A DNA stretch of 64,000 nucleotides from an uncultured Pelagibacteraceae bacterium (GTDB lineage Bacteria > Pseudomonadota > Alphaproteobacteria > Pelagibacterales > Pelagibacteraceae): the NCBI GenBank assembly GCA_902635335.1, contig CACPNO010000001.1, positions 1 to 64,000 on the forward strand. The letters run 5' to 3'. Below the pieces are notes generated by a model. It made no database searches. It worked only from the letters and a program-made list of their open reading frames with translations, and was not told the origin of the DNA. A program made the position numbers and the translations under genes. Shown in pieces: positions 1 to 10,036 of this stretch; position 1 is the stretch's first letter; each line of letters begins with the position of its first letter.

Positions 1-1035
1 TTTTGTTCCAGGTCTAGGACTAAATATAAATGAAAAGGAATTAATAAATTTAATTTTTTTTATCAGTTCACATGTGTGTTCAAAATCTTTCTGAGTTTCT
101 CCAGGATAGCCAATAATAAAATCGCTAGAAAATTCTATCTCTGAATTGATTTTCTTTAATCTTTCATAAACTTTTAAATAATCTTCAACAGTATGTTTTC
201 TATTCATTAACTTTAACATCTTATTTGAACCACTTTGAATGGGTAAATGAACAAATGGCATCAATTTATTACTATAAGAATAACAATCAATTAAATCGTC
301 TGTCATATCTATTGGATGCGAAGTCGTATATCTTATTCTTTCCAACTCTGAAAATTGTTCTAAATGCTTTATTAGATTAGATATTCTATACTCTCTAAAA
401 TTTTCTTTATATGAGTAAGCATTAACATTTTGACCAAGCAATGTGATTTCTTTTACACCATTTTCTATTAATTGTTCTGCCTCTTCTATAATTTTATTAA
501 ATGGTCTAGAATACTCAGGTCCTCTTGTATAAGGTACTACACAAAAATGACAAAACTTATCGCATCCTTCTTGAATTGTTAAGAAAGCAGATATTTTGCT
601 ATTGTTATTTTTTATTTGATCAAAATATCCAAACTTTGAAATAGTATCAAATTCTGTTTCTTCTTGTTTCAAATTTACAATATGGTTTTTTAACAATTCA
701 TTAACTTTATGATATGATTGAGGTCCTAATACAATATCTATATATGGTTCCCTCTTAACCATTTCTTCATTTTCAGCCTGTGCAACACAACCTGCAACTA
801 CCATTATTGGTTTTTTTTTATCTCTATATAATTTTTTAACTCTACCTATTTCATGGTAGACTTTTTCCTTAGCTTTGTCACGAATGTGACAAGTATTTAA
901 AATATAACAATCTGCATTTGATTGATTATTAGTCTTCACAAAACCCAGCTTACTTACAGAATCATAGATTCTGTTGGAATCATACTCATTCATTTGACAA
1001 CCAAAAGTTTTTATAAAGATTTTTCCGCTAAACAT
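1..1035 (-). CDS. miaB: tRNA-2-methylthio-N6-dimethylallyladenosine synthase MiaB (partial, runs off window start)
   Basis: Reverse-strand translation begins MFSGKIFIKTFGCQMNEYDSNRI...YILNTCHIRDKAKEKVYHEIGR, typical MiaB N-terminal Cys motifs; not in ORF track because it is truncated by the window edge. Confidence 0.93.
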   Translation of the reverse strand, partial: MFSGKIFIKTFGCQMNEYDSNRIYDSVSKLGFVKTNNQSNADCYILNTCHIRDKAKEKVYHEIGRVKKLYRDKKKPIMVVAGCVAQAENEEMVKREPYIDIVLGPQSYHKVNELLKNHIVNLKQEETEFDTISKFGYFDQIKNNNSKISAFLTIQEGCDKFCHFCVVPYTRGPEYSRPFNKIIEEAEQLIENGVKEITLLGQNVNAYSYKENFREYRISNLIKHLEQFSELERIRYTTSHPIDMTDDLIDCYSYSNKLMPFVHLPIQSGSNKMLKLMNRKHTVEDYLKVYERLKKINSEIEFSSDFIIGYPGETQKDFEHTCELIKKIKFINSFSFIFSPRPGTK

Positions 1036-1066
1036 ATTTTAACTTAAAAAAATTTTGAAATTCCTA

Positions 1067-1495
1067 TCATTTGCTTTTTTTAATTCCGTAAAGCTCTAGT
1101 TTGTGATCTACTAAATTATACCCATACTTCTCTGCAACTTTTTTTTGAAGTTTTTCTATATCTTCATCGACAAACTCAATTATTTCTCCCGATTTAATAT
1201 CAATAAGATGATCATGATGACTTTCATCCACAGTTTCATATCTCGCCTTTCCACCTTTAAAATCATGCTTGGTCAATATGCCTGACTCCTCAAAAAGCTT
1301 AACTGTTCTGTAAACTGTAGCAATACTTATTTTTGAATCTAGTTTAGAGACTCTTTGATATAATTCATCAACATCAGGATGATCCGATTCACCGTAAACT
1401 TCTTTTGACTCAGATAAAACTTTTGCAATTATTTTTCTTTGATCGGTGAGCTTAACACCTTTCTTTTGGCAAATTTGTTCTATAGTTTCAGACAT
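1067..1495 (-). CDS. fur: Fur family transcriptional regulator
   Basis: LTDQRKIIAKVL...ISIATVYRTVKLFEESGI...ESHHDHLIDIKSGEIIEF. Confidence 0.9.
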   Translation of the reverse strand: MSETIEQICQKKGVKLTDQRKIIAKVLSESKEVYGESDHPDVDELYQRVSKLDSKISIATVYRTVKLFEESGILTKHDFKGGKARYETVDESHHDHLIDIKSGEIIEFVDEDIEKLQKKVAEKYGYNLVDHKLELYGIKKSK

Positions 1496-1503
1496 AATTT
1501 ATT

Positions 1504-1869
1504 CTAACTCGAATATACAGGTTTTATCAAACTTTTATTTCTATCTAATTTTGTTAAATTGTTGTAATTTTTATTTATTAAATCATCAGAATCAAATCCA
1601 ATTAAAATAGAGTTATTTGCTAGAGAAATAGCTTTCGCTACTGATAGGGAAATTCTAAGGCTGGTAAATTTACCTGGTCCTAAATTAACAAATATTCGAT
1701 TTATATCAGATATTTTTATTTTTTTTATATTCAGAAATTTCAAAAGTATTTTCATAAAATTGTCAAAGTTTTCTCTACTGTTTGCATGCTTACTGATATA
1801 TGATTGTTTACCAGTAATGATAACAAAAACAATTTTTTCATTAGCCGCATCAATTATTAAATTTATCAT
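1504..1869 (-). CDS. tsaB: TsaB-like tRNA threonylcarbamoyladenosine biosynthesis protein, short (121 aa)
   Basis: NLGPGKFTSLRISLSVAKAISLANN matches the TsaB GPGSFTGLRIG..AKGLA motif; ends where the C-terminal lobe should begin. Confidence 0.75.
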   Translation of the reverse strand: MINLIIDAANEKIVFVIITGKQSYISKHANSRENFDNFMKILLKFLNIKKIKISDINRIFVNLGPGKFTSLRISLSVAKAISLANNSILIGFDSDDLINKNYNNLTKLDRNKSLIKPVYSS

Positions 1870-2869
1870 TTTTTATCTTTTTTTTTTAAATGCTTATGCA
1901 GAAACTGTAAACAAAAAATATGAACCAAATGAAGAGGGGATTTTAGCTTTGATGTATCACAGATTTGAAGAAAATAAATATCCTTCAACCAATATAAAAA
2001 TTGATATATTTCAAGAACATTTAAATATTATCAGAGAAAATAACTTTTCTTTTTTGAATCCAAAAAACTTTGATTTAGAATTTAATAAAGTAAGTGAAGA
2101 GAAAAAAATTTTACTTACTATCGATGATGCATTTTCCTCTTTTTATTTGAATGCATGGCCAATTCTAAAAAAAGATAAAATTCCTTTTATTTTATTTGTT
2201 TCAACAGAGGCTGTAGGCAAAAACGGTTATATGAGTTGGGATGAAATTATAGAGATATCAAAGGAAGATTTTGTATTTATTGGAAATCACTCACATACAC
2301 ATGATTACTTAGTAAAATATAAATTCGAAAAATTTGAAAAAGATATAGTTAAATCAATAAAAATATTTGAAAAAAATCTTGGTTATAATTCTAATTTTTT
2401 TTCATACCCATTTGGTGAGTACAGTTTAGAACAAAAAAAATATATTTCTAAAAATTTTGAATATGCTTTTGGTCAACACTCAGGAGTTATAGATTTAAAT
2501 AAAGATAAATATGAATTACCAAGATTCCCTATAAATGAAAAATATGGAGATTTAGAAAGATTTAAATTTTTAATAAATCTTTTACCGCTACAGTATAAAG
2601 CTATAATTCCGGAAGAAAAATTTTTATTAAATACTAGTAATCCACCAAAACTAATAATAGAATTTTTTAATGATCAACCCAAAATCAATAAAATAAATTG
2701 CTTTTCAAATGAAGGAGGGGAGTGGAAAAATTCTCAACTAGACTATAAAAAAGATAAAATTGAAGTTATTTTTGATGAAAAATTTTTACCAAGAAGAGGG
2801 AGAATAAATTGCTCAATGCAAGATGAAGATGGATGGCGATGGTTTGGAACTCAATTTACTCTAAATTAA
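1817..2869 (+). CDS. secreted polysaccharide deacetylase family protein
   Basis: Signal peptide ending NAYA|E; ALMYHRF, LLTIDDAFSS, IGNHSHTHDYL, FSYPFGEYS deacetylase motifs; start placed at internal Met at 1817. Confidence 0.82.
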   Translation: MITKTIFSLAASIIKFIIFYLFFLNAYAETVNKKYEPNEEGILALMYHRFEENKYPSTNIKIDIFQEHLNIIRENNFSFLNPKNFDLEFNKVSEEKKILLTIDDAFSSFYLNAWPILKKDKIPFILFVSTEAVGKNGYMSWDEIIEISKEDFVFIGNHSHTHDYLVKYKFEKFEKDIVKSIKIFEKNLGYNSNFFSYPFGEYSLEQKKYISKNFEYAFGQHSGVIDLNKDKYELPRFPINEKYGDLERFKFLINLLPLQYKAIIPEEKFLLNTSNPPKLIIEFFNDQPKINKINCFSNEGGEWKNSQLDYKKDKIEVIFDEKFLPRRGRINCSMQDEDGWRWFGTQFTLN

Positions 2870-3943
2870 ATTTTTCATTTTTAAACTTGTTGGTAAAATA
2901 TCTACATCATCAAAATCAGTTAAAGAATTCTGATTAATAATTTTTTTAAGAACCTCTGTATATTCTTTTCCCGTTTCTGCATATTTTTCTAAATACTCTA
3001 CTAGTTTTAAACTATTTAATTTTTTATCATTATCTCTTTGAATTGCTCGTTCAATTCTAAATTCTTTATAGCTAGTATGTGTATTCAAATTTCTTAGATA
3101 AGCTCTAACAGAAGCTTTTAAAATTTTAAACTTTGCAACTCTATGTTTTTTATCTTTTTCAATTTCCAAAGGCTTTATTCCTTCACCAGACCAAGTCCAC
3201 TGTCCAAATAATGCGTTTCCTTCTTGTGCAAACCTCGAACTTCCCCAACCAGTTTCTTTAGCTGCCTGAGCTATTGAAAGTGAAATAGGAATTTCATCCA
3301 TTCTTATTTTAAGTTTTGCTAAATCATTATTTTTAACGCCATACTGTTTAAATTTTAGTTCAAGCCATGCTTTATCACGTTGTGAGGTATTATTTTTATT
3401 TAAAATTTTAAAAAGTTTTTTCCGATCAAATCTTATTTTAAGATTTTCCTCAATAATTAATGGTAGCACAATTTTAATAAATAGTTTTTTTCTTTTTTTT
3501 GGACTTTCTATATTTTGAAGCTCTTTAGGAAGTTTTGATAATTGATTCCCTACATTAACCAATTTAGTTTTTTTAACAGTATCAAGATCATATCCATTAT
3601 CTTTAAATAATTCCTCAATTGTTGAGGCACTTAATCTTTGAGGGTCCTCATCTTCTTCATTCTTTCCAAAAACATCAATATCTTCAAAAATATTCCATGA
3701 ATATCTGTCTTTAATTGAGTCTTTAATTATTTTATTTTTTTTATTCTGTTTGTCTAATATTTCATCAAAATTTTGTTTTGAAGAATTTAAAACTACTTCA
3801 TTTGATTCTAAATTAATTTTCATAAAACTTAGTAAGTTAGGCAAAACTGAGAATATAAGGATTACAACTAGACTTGTTAAAAAAGTTTTAAAAAAATTTA
3901 GATTACTATTATCTTGTGTTGTTTTTAAATTTTTTTTTTTCAT
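2861..3943 (-). CDS. Bax-like glucosaminidase-domain protein
   Basis: SLSIAQAAKETGWGSSRFAQEGNALFGQWTWSGEGIKP. Confidence 0.8.
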   Translation of the reverse strand: MKKKNLKTTQDNSNLNFFKTFLTSLVVILIFSVLPNLLSFMKINLESNEVVLNSSKQNFDEILDKQNKKNKIIKDSIKDRYSWNIFEDIDVFGKNEEDEDPQRLSASTIEELFKDNGYDLDTVKKTKLVNVGNQLSKLPKELQNIESPKKRKKLFIKIVLPLIIEENLKIRFDRKKLFKILNKNNTSQRDKAWLELKFKQYGVKNNDLAKLKIRMDEIPISLSIAQAAKETGWGSSRFAQEGNALFGQWTWSGEGIKPLEIEKDKKHRVAKFKILKASVRAYLRNLNTHTSYKEFRIERAIQRDNDKKLNSLKLVEYLEKYAETGKEYTEVLKKIINQNSLTDFDDVDILPTSLKMKNLI

Positions 3944-3979
3944 CTCTCTTTTAAATTCTTATAATTGATAGAAAAGATA

Positions 3980-4522
3980 TTATACAGCTAAAACTTCTTT
4001 TACTTCTGGGATATAATGACAAAGAAGGTTTTGGACACCTTGTTTTAAAGTTAAAGTTGAAGATGGGCATCCTGAACAGCTACCTTTTAGCATAACAGTA
4101 ACTTTTCCATCTTTAAACTCCTTAAATGCTATATCCCCCCCGTCTCTTGCAACTGCTGGCCTAATCTTAGTTTCTAATATCTTAATTATTTTTTTTTCAA
4201 TTTCACCATAATCTTTTTGGCCATCAACTTCTGTTTTTTTTTTTATGATAAACTCATTACCCTCATCATAGTATTCATTAAGATGTGATATCACTATATG
4301 CTTTATATTTTCCCAGTTTTCGTCTTGAGTTTTATTAATTGATAAAAAATCCTCACTTAAAAATATACCTATAACTCCATTAATTGATAAAATGCTTTTT
4401 AATATAGGAATTTCTGTTTGATCCTCATTTAAGAATTCATAAGGACCGTCATTTGACACACCTTTTCCTGGGATAAATTTAAGAGAATTTGGATTTGGCG
4501 TTTCTTGTGTTTGGATGAACAT
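3980..4522 (-). CDS. NifU/Nfu-type Fe-S cluster scaffold protein
   Basis: N-terminal FIQTQETPNPNSLKFIPG plus C-terminal RPAVARDGGDIAFKEF...GSCSGCPSSTLTLKQGV. Confidence 0.93.
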   Translation of the reverse strand: MFIQTQETPNPNSLKFIPGKGVSNDGPYEFLNEDQTEIPILKSILSINGVIGIFLSEDFLSINKTQDENWENIKHIVISHLNEYYDEGNEFIIKKKTEVDGQKDYGEIEKKIIKILETKIRPAVARDGGDIAFKEFKDGKVTVMLKGSCSGCPSSTLTLKQGVQNLLCHYIPEVKEVLAV

Positions 4523-4561
4523 ACAATCTATATAGCAATAAATATTTAAATTTAAAGAATT

Positions 4562-5563
4562 TTAAAAACCTATAATTTTCTTCATTTCATTTATCTTTTT
4601 ACCTGCAATTTCCTCTGCTTTACTTGCTCCTTGTGCTAGAAGTTCATCTAAATATTTATGATCGTTAATCAATTTTTTAATTTCGTCGGAGATTGGTGAA
4701 ATTTTATCAAGTAAAATTTCAGCTAATTGACTTTTCAGATCTGAAAAATTTTTACCTTCAAACTCTTCTAAAGTTTTATCTAAAGTTTGATTTGAAATAC
4801 TAGAGTAAATACCAAGCAGATTTTGAGCTTCTGGCCTATCTTTTAATTTATCTTTTTCATTTGAAATTGGAAAAGAATCTGTTTTTGCTTTTTTAATTTT
4901 ATTTGTAATTTCGTCTTTTGTATCAGTTAGATTAATTCTGCTAAGATCTGATGGATCTGATTTACTCATTTTTTTTAAACCATCTTTTAAACTCATTATT
5001 CTTGAAAAATCTTTTTTAATTAAAGGTTCTGGAACTTTTAAAAAATCAGCACAATTAAAATCTTTATTAAATTTTTGAGCTATATCCCTAGTTAATTCTA
5101 AATGTTGTTTCTGATCTTCACCGACAGGAACATGCGTTGCATCATAAAGTAATATATCGCTAGCCATTAATATAGGATAAATATAAAGACCAACCGAAGC
5201 TTTTTCTTTATCTTTTCCAGCTTTTTCTTTAAATTGTGTCATTCTATTTAACCAGCCCATTGGGGCCATACAACTCAACATCCATGAACCTTCTGAATGT
5301 GCATGAACTTTTGATTGGTTAAAAATAATACTTTTACTAGGATCAATGCCACTTGCAATAAATGTTGCGGCTGTTTCACGAATATTATTCCTCAATTGTT
5401 CTTTATCTTGCTTAGTAGTTATTGCATGTAAATCTACAACGCAAAAAATACACTCATTTTCATCGTCATTGTTTAAGTCAACAAAATTTTTAATAGCTCC
5501 AAGGTAATTACCTAAATGAAGATTACCTGTGGGTTGAACACCAGAAAAAATTTTTTTAGACAT
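4562..5563 (-). CDS. trpS: tryptophanyl-tRNA synthetase
   Basis: FSGVQPTGNLHLGNYLGAI; KKMSKSDPS. Confidence 0.97.
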   Translation of the reverse strand: MSKKIFSGVQPTGNLHLGNYLGAIKNFVDLNNDDENECIFCVVDLHAITTKQDKEQLRNNIRETAATFIASGIDPSKSIIFNQSKVHAHSEGSWMLSCMAPMGWLNRMTQFKEKAGKDKEKASVGLYIYPILMASDILLYDATHVPVGEDQKQHLELTRDIAQKFNKDFNCADFLKVPEPLIKKDFSRIMSLKDGLKKMSKSDPSDLSRINLTDTKDEITNKIKKAKTDSFPISNEKDKLKDRPEAQNLLGIYSSISNQTLDKTLEEFEGKNFSDLKSQLAEILLDKISPISDEIKKLINDHKYLDELLAQGASKAEEIAGKKINEMKKIIGF

Positions 5564-5566
5564 TTA

Positions 5567-7096
5567 TTAATACTTTAAATTAATATCTGAAATTTTAAAG
5601 GCTTTTATAATAATTGAAATTCCAATGTATGAAAGTAAACTTAATAAAACAATCAATATAATAAAAATAAATTTATAATTATTTTCATACTCCAAGTAAG
5701 TTCCAAGAAGATTTATTAAAATATAAAATATAAAGATCAAAATTATATTTGAGAAAATGATTTTTGTTGTCTGCTTAATAAAATTAGAACTAAATTCAAA
5801 GTAATTTTTGTTAATCACAAAAACCAATAAAATTAATCCATTAAACCAAGAAGAGATTGTTGTTGCGATTGGTATTATAATAAATCCAATTTGTGAAAAA
5901 AAAGTTATACTTATAATTATATTTAAAATTACTGATATTAAAGAATACTTAAATGGTGTTTTCGTATCATTTCTTGCAAATAAAAAAGTAGAAAATATTT
6001 TAATTAAAGAAAATGCAGGAAGTCCAAAAGAAAAATAAAACAGGGCTTTTGCAGAATTACTAACGGCTAACTGATCAAAGGACCCATAACCAAATAAGGC
6101 AGATGTTATTTGCTCTGAGCCAACCATTAAAGCAAATGATGCAGGCAAACTTAAAAACAAACTTAGCTCTAAGGCTTTATTTTGAAGCTGTATTATTTTT
6201 ACAGATTTGTTACTTTTTATATGTCTGCTTAGATTTGGGAGTATTACAGTTCCTATAGCAATCCCAGCAATTGCTAGGTTTATCTGATAAATTCTATCTG
6301 CATAATATAAATAAGAAACTGCGCTTGCTTGAAAAGATGCAATAATAGTACCAACTAAAATATTTATTTGAGTTACACCAGAAGAAAATATACTTGGTAG
6401 AAGTTTACTAAAAAAGTTTTTAACTTTTTCATCTATTTTAAAATTAAAATTTATATTTATTACAAAATATTTTTTAACAAATATTAGTAAAAAAATAAAT
6501 TGAATAAGGCCGGCAAGGGTTACTGAATAAGATAAGTAATAGACCAAGTTATAATTCAAATCTTCAGCATATAATAAACATATTATTAATAATATATTTA
6601 AAATAATTGGTGCTGCTGCTGCAACGGCAAATTTATTATGCGAATTTAAAATTGCAGAAAAAAAGGATGCAAGACTAATAAAAAATAAAAATGGAAATGT
6701 AATTCTAGTTAAATCAATTGCGATATTTAATTTTTCTGAGTCATTTGAAAATCCTGGTGCAATTATTTTAATAAACACTGGCATGAATATTTCTATTATT
6801 AAGATTGTGAAAAACAGACCTAATAACAATAAATTAAAAATTGTGTTTGCAAACGAATTTGCATTTTTTTTTCCTTTAATAAGTTCTGAGGAATAAGAGG
6901 GAACAAATGCAGCATTAAAAGTTCCCTCTGAAAACAACCTTCTAAAGGTATTAGGAATTCTAAATGCTACAAAGAAAGCATCCGCTAAAGGGCCTGATCC
7001 AAGGTATATTGCTATAAAAAAATCTCTTATGTAACCAAGAACTCTACTTAATAAAACAAATAAACTAAACGTGCTAGTTGACTTAATGAGGTTCAT
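5567..7096 (-). CDS. murJ: lipid II flippase MurJ (MviN)
   Basis: STFSLFVLLSRVLGYIRDFFIA...ADAFFVAFRIPNTFRRLFSEGTFNAAFVPSYS. Confidence 0.95.
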   Translation of the reverse strand: MNLIKSTSTFSLFVLLSRVLGYIRDFFIAIYLGSGPLADAFFVAFRIPNTFRRLFSEGTFNAAFVPSYSSELIKGKKNANSFANTIFNLLLLGLFFTILIIEIFMPVFIKIIAPGFSNDSEKLNIAIDLTRITFPFLFFISLASFFSAILNSHNKFAVAAAAPIILNILLIICLLYAEDLNYNLVYYLSYSVTLAGLIQFIFLLIFVKKYFVININFNFKIDEKVKNFFSKLLPSIFSSGVTQINILVGTIIASFQASAVSYLYYADRIYQINLAIAGIAIGTVILPNLSRHIKSNKSVKIIQLQNKALELSLFLSLPASFALMVGSEQITSALFGYGSFDQLAVSNSAKALFYFSFGLPAFSLIKIFSTFLFARNDTKTPFKYSLISVILNIIISITFFSQIGFIIIPIATTISSWFNGLILLVFVINKNYFEFSSNFIKQTTKIIFSNIILIFIFYILINLLGTYLEYENNYKFIFIILIVLLSLLSYIGISIIIKAFKISDINLKY

Positions 7097-7145
7097 AAAT
7101 CATATTAGTCCTAAATTTACCTTAATAGTATATTTAATTTACCTA

Positions 7146-9434
7146 ATGAAAAAAAACAAAATTGAACATTATACAGATAAAGAGGCTCTTGAATTTCATA
7201 ATTCTGATAAATCTGGAAAGATTGAGATAAATTCATCAAAGCCGATGACATCAAAAAGGGATCTGGCTTTAGCATACTCTCCAGGTGTAGCCGCGCCAGT
7301 AAAAGAAATTTATAAAAATCCAGAACTAGCATATGATTATACAACTAAAGGAAATCTTGTAGCAGTCATAAGTAATGGGTCTGCGATTTTAGGATTAGGA
7401 GATTTAGGCGCAATTGCTTCTAAACCTGTTATGGAGGGTAAAGCAATTTTATTTAAAAGGTTTGCAGATATAGATGCAATTGATTTGGAGATTGACAACA
7501 AAGATCCTACAGAAATAGTCAATAGTATAAAAAACTTTGCTGTAAGTTTCGGAGGAATTAACCTTGAAGATATTGCGGCACCAGAATGTTTCATAATTGA
7601 GGAAAATCTAAAAAAAATACTTGATATACCGGTATTTCATGATGATCAACATGGAACAGCTATTATTACATCAGCAGCACTTATTAATTCAATACATATC
7701 ACAAAAAAAAAAATTTCTAAAATTAAAGTTGTCGTAAACGGTGCGGGAGCATCTGCTATGGCATGTTCAGATTTATTTTTAAGATTAGGAGTTAAAAAAC
7801 AAAATTTAACAATGATTGATAGTAAAGGTGTAATTAGTTTAGCTAGAAAAGGATTAAATAAATGGAAATTAAAATACGCAAAAAAAACAAGTGACAAAAA
7901 TTTAAATGATGCATTAAAAAATGCTGATGTTTTTTTAGGATTATCATCTGCAGGTATTCTTAAAAAAGAAATGATTAAAAAGATGGCAAAAAATCCAATC
8001 ATATTTGCATGTGCTAATCCTGATCCAGAAATTTTACCTGAAGAAGCTTACAAAATTAGAAAAGATGCAATTATAGCAACTGGTAGATCAGATTATGCAA
8101 ACCAGGTTAATAATTTGATAGGATTTCCTTATATATTTAGAGGTGCACTAGACGTAAGAGCGAAAACTATTAATGAGGAAATGAAAATTTCTGCAGCTAA
8201 TGCTATTGCTAAACTTGCTAGAGAAAGAGTTCCTGACGAAGTTGCAGCAGCAATGGGAGGAGACAGACCTAAATATGGAAAAGATTATATAATTCCATCC
8301 ACATTTGATCCAAGATTAATAAGTGTTATTCCAGTAGCAGTAGCTAAAGCAGCAATTAAAAGCGGTGTAGCACGAAAAAAAATAGATAATTTTGATTTAT
8401 ATTCTGAGCAATTAAAACAAAGATTAGATCCATCTGTTACTATTCTGCAGGGAATAAATTCTAAAATTAAGAAAAATCAAAAAACTGTTGTATTTGCAGA
8501 TGGCGAAGATGAAAATACTTTAAAAGCAGCAATTGCTTTTAAAAATAGTGGATTAGGAACTCCTATAATTGTTGCAAAAGAAAATATAGTTAAACAAAGA
8601 TTAAAAGAAATTGGATATGGACAAAATTTAGATATTAAAATTGTTAATTCTACTGATAAAACTTTGAGAGATAAATACTTAAAATTTCTCTTTAAGAAAA
8701 TGCATAGAGAGCAAGGTTTACTTGAGAGAGATTGTGACAGAATGATTAGAAATGACAGGGTCATTTGGGCATCATGTATGGTTGAATGTGGAGATGCTGA
8801 CGCAATGGTAACAGGTAATACACGAAGATATTCTCAATCGTTAGAAAAAATTAAAAAAGTTATTCCTGCCAGAGAAGGTGAAATAATGTTTGGATTAAAT
8901 ATGGTAGTTAGTAAAGGAAAAACAGTTTTTATTGGCGACACATCAGTTAATGAATATCCATCATCTCAAGAATTAGCTGATATAGCAATTTCATCAGCTA
9001 GAGTTGTAAGATTGTTTGGATTTGATCCTAAAGTTGCTTTTTTATCTCATTCGACATTTGGCCAACCAATAACCAGTAGAACAAAACATATTAGGGATGC
9101 AGTAAAAATTTTAAAAGAAAGAAAAGTCAATTTTAAGTTTGACGGCGACATGCAACCTGACGTTGCTCTCAATGAGGAATACTCTGAATTATATCCATTT
9201 TCAGAGATAGTTGGAAATGCAAATATTTTAATAATGCCTGGTCAACATAGTGCAGCAATTTCTAACAAAATTATGAAAACATTAGGAGGTGCTAAAGTTA
9301 TTGGTCCATTATTAATAGGTTTAGCTCAACCAATAGAAATTGCTCCTTTAAGATCTTCCACTTCAGAAATATTAGATTTAGCCTCAGTTGCTGCTTATTC
9401 AGCAGGTGTTATTGAATACAAAAAATATAAATAA
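7146..9434 (+). CDS. maeB: NADP-dependent malic enzyme with C-terminal phosphotransacetylase-like domain
   Basis: LAYSPGVAAPV...VFHDDQHGTAI...; C-terminal PTA-like region; start placed at MKKNKIEHYTD. Confidence 0.93.
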   Translation: MKKNKIEHYTDKEALEFHNSDKSGKIEINSSKPMTSKRDLALAYSPGVAAPVKEIYKNPELAYDYTTKGNLVAVISNGSAILGLGDLGAIASKPVMEGKAILFKRFADIDAIDLEIDNKDPTEIVNSIKNFAVSFGGINLEDIAAPECFIIEENLKKILDIPVFHDDQHGTAIITSAALINSIHITKKKISKIKVVVNGAGASAMACSDLFLRLGVKKQNLTMIDSKGVISLARKGLNKWKLKYAKKTSDKNLNDALKNADVFLGLSSAGILKKEMIKKMAKNPIIFACANPDPEILPEEAYKIRKDAIIATGRSDYANQVNNLIGFPYIFRGALDVRAKTINEEMKISAANAIAKLARERVPDEVAAAMGGDRPKYGKDYIIPSTFDPRLISVIPVAVAKAAIKSGVARKKIDNFDLYSEQLKQRLDPSVTILQGINSKIKKNQKTVVFADGEDENTLKAAIAFKNSGLGTPIIVAKENIVKQRLKEIGYGQNLDIKIVNSTDKTLRDKYLKFLFKKMHREQGLLERDCDRMIRNDRVIWASCMVECGDADAMVTGNTRRYSQSLEKIKKVIPAREGEIMFGLNMVVSKGKTVFIGDTSVNEYPSSQELADIAISSARVVRLFGFDPKVAFLSHSTFGQPITSRTKHIRDAVKILKERKVNFKFDGDMQPDVALNEEYSELYPFSEIVGNANILIMPGQHSAAISNKIMKTLGGAKVIGPLLIGLAQPIEIAPLRSSTSEILDLASVAAYSAGVIEYKKYK

Positions 9435-9442
9435 AAGTATTA

Positions 9443-10036
9443 CTATTTTTTAGTAACTCTAAGATCATCAACTAAAAAAATACTAGTTATTACATCCTTG
9501 ACGTCTAAAATTTGTTTTGCCTCTTTAGTTACTTCGTCTCTTTCAGTTTTATTTTGAGCTATACCATAAATATAAATTTTTTTTTTATGAGTATCGATAT
9601 TGTAGTTAACTGATTTTACTTTTTTGTTACTTATTAATGCTGCCCTTAATTGTGAGGTTATAAGTAAATCCTTTGCAGACCTAGAAAAATTAAATTTTTC
9701 TTTTATTTGTAAATCATTATTGACTGACCTTGCACCTTTAATTTCCCAAGCTAATTTTGTAATTTTTAGTTTGTCCTCTACTGCATTTACTTTACCAGTA
9801 AGAAATATTCTTCCATCAAGAATCTTCGTTTTTACAGATATGATATAGCTTTTATCATTTGCTAATAACTTTGCTCTTAAATTTTGTTGCATTATAGAGT
9901 CATCTATTTGTGTTCCGAGGCTTCTAGGATCTAGTGCTATTGATACACCTGTACCGAGGACTCCTGTGGAAGAATAGCCAACACAGCCAAAAAGGACTAT
10001 AAAACTAATTAATAATATAATTTTTTTAATTTTCAT
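9443..10036 (-). CDS. BON-domain lipoprotein (DolP/YraP-like)
   Basis: Lipobox LFGCVGYSS; two BON-like segments; adjacent to rsmI. Confidence 0.8.
   Translation of the reverse strand: MKIKKIILLISFIVLFGCVGYSSTGVLGTGVSIALDPRSLGTQIDDSIMQQNLRAKLLANDKSYIISVKTKILDGRIFLTGKVNAVEDKLKITKLAWEIKGARSVNNDLQIKEKFNFSRSAKDLLITSQLRAALISNKKVKSVNYNIDTHKKKIYIYGIAQNKTERDEVTKEAKQILDVKDVITSIFLVDDLRVTKK

Noticed and set aside
5371-5382. TGTTTCACGAAT parS-like half site in trpS
   Set aside because: Only one half of the palindrome; the same is true of the TTTCACGAAG at about 34430
7117-8002. Antisense ORFs 7117..7344, 7337..7594, 7646..8002 (and 8477..8764) on the minus strand
   Set aside because: Lie entirely inside the well-supported maeB gene; low-complexity Leu/Ile/Phe-rich translations typical of antisense frames in AT-rich DNA
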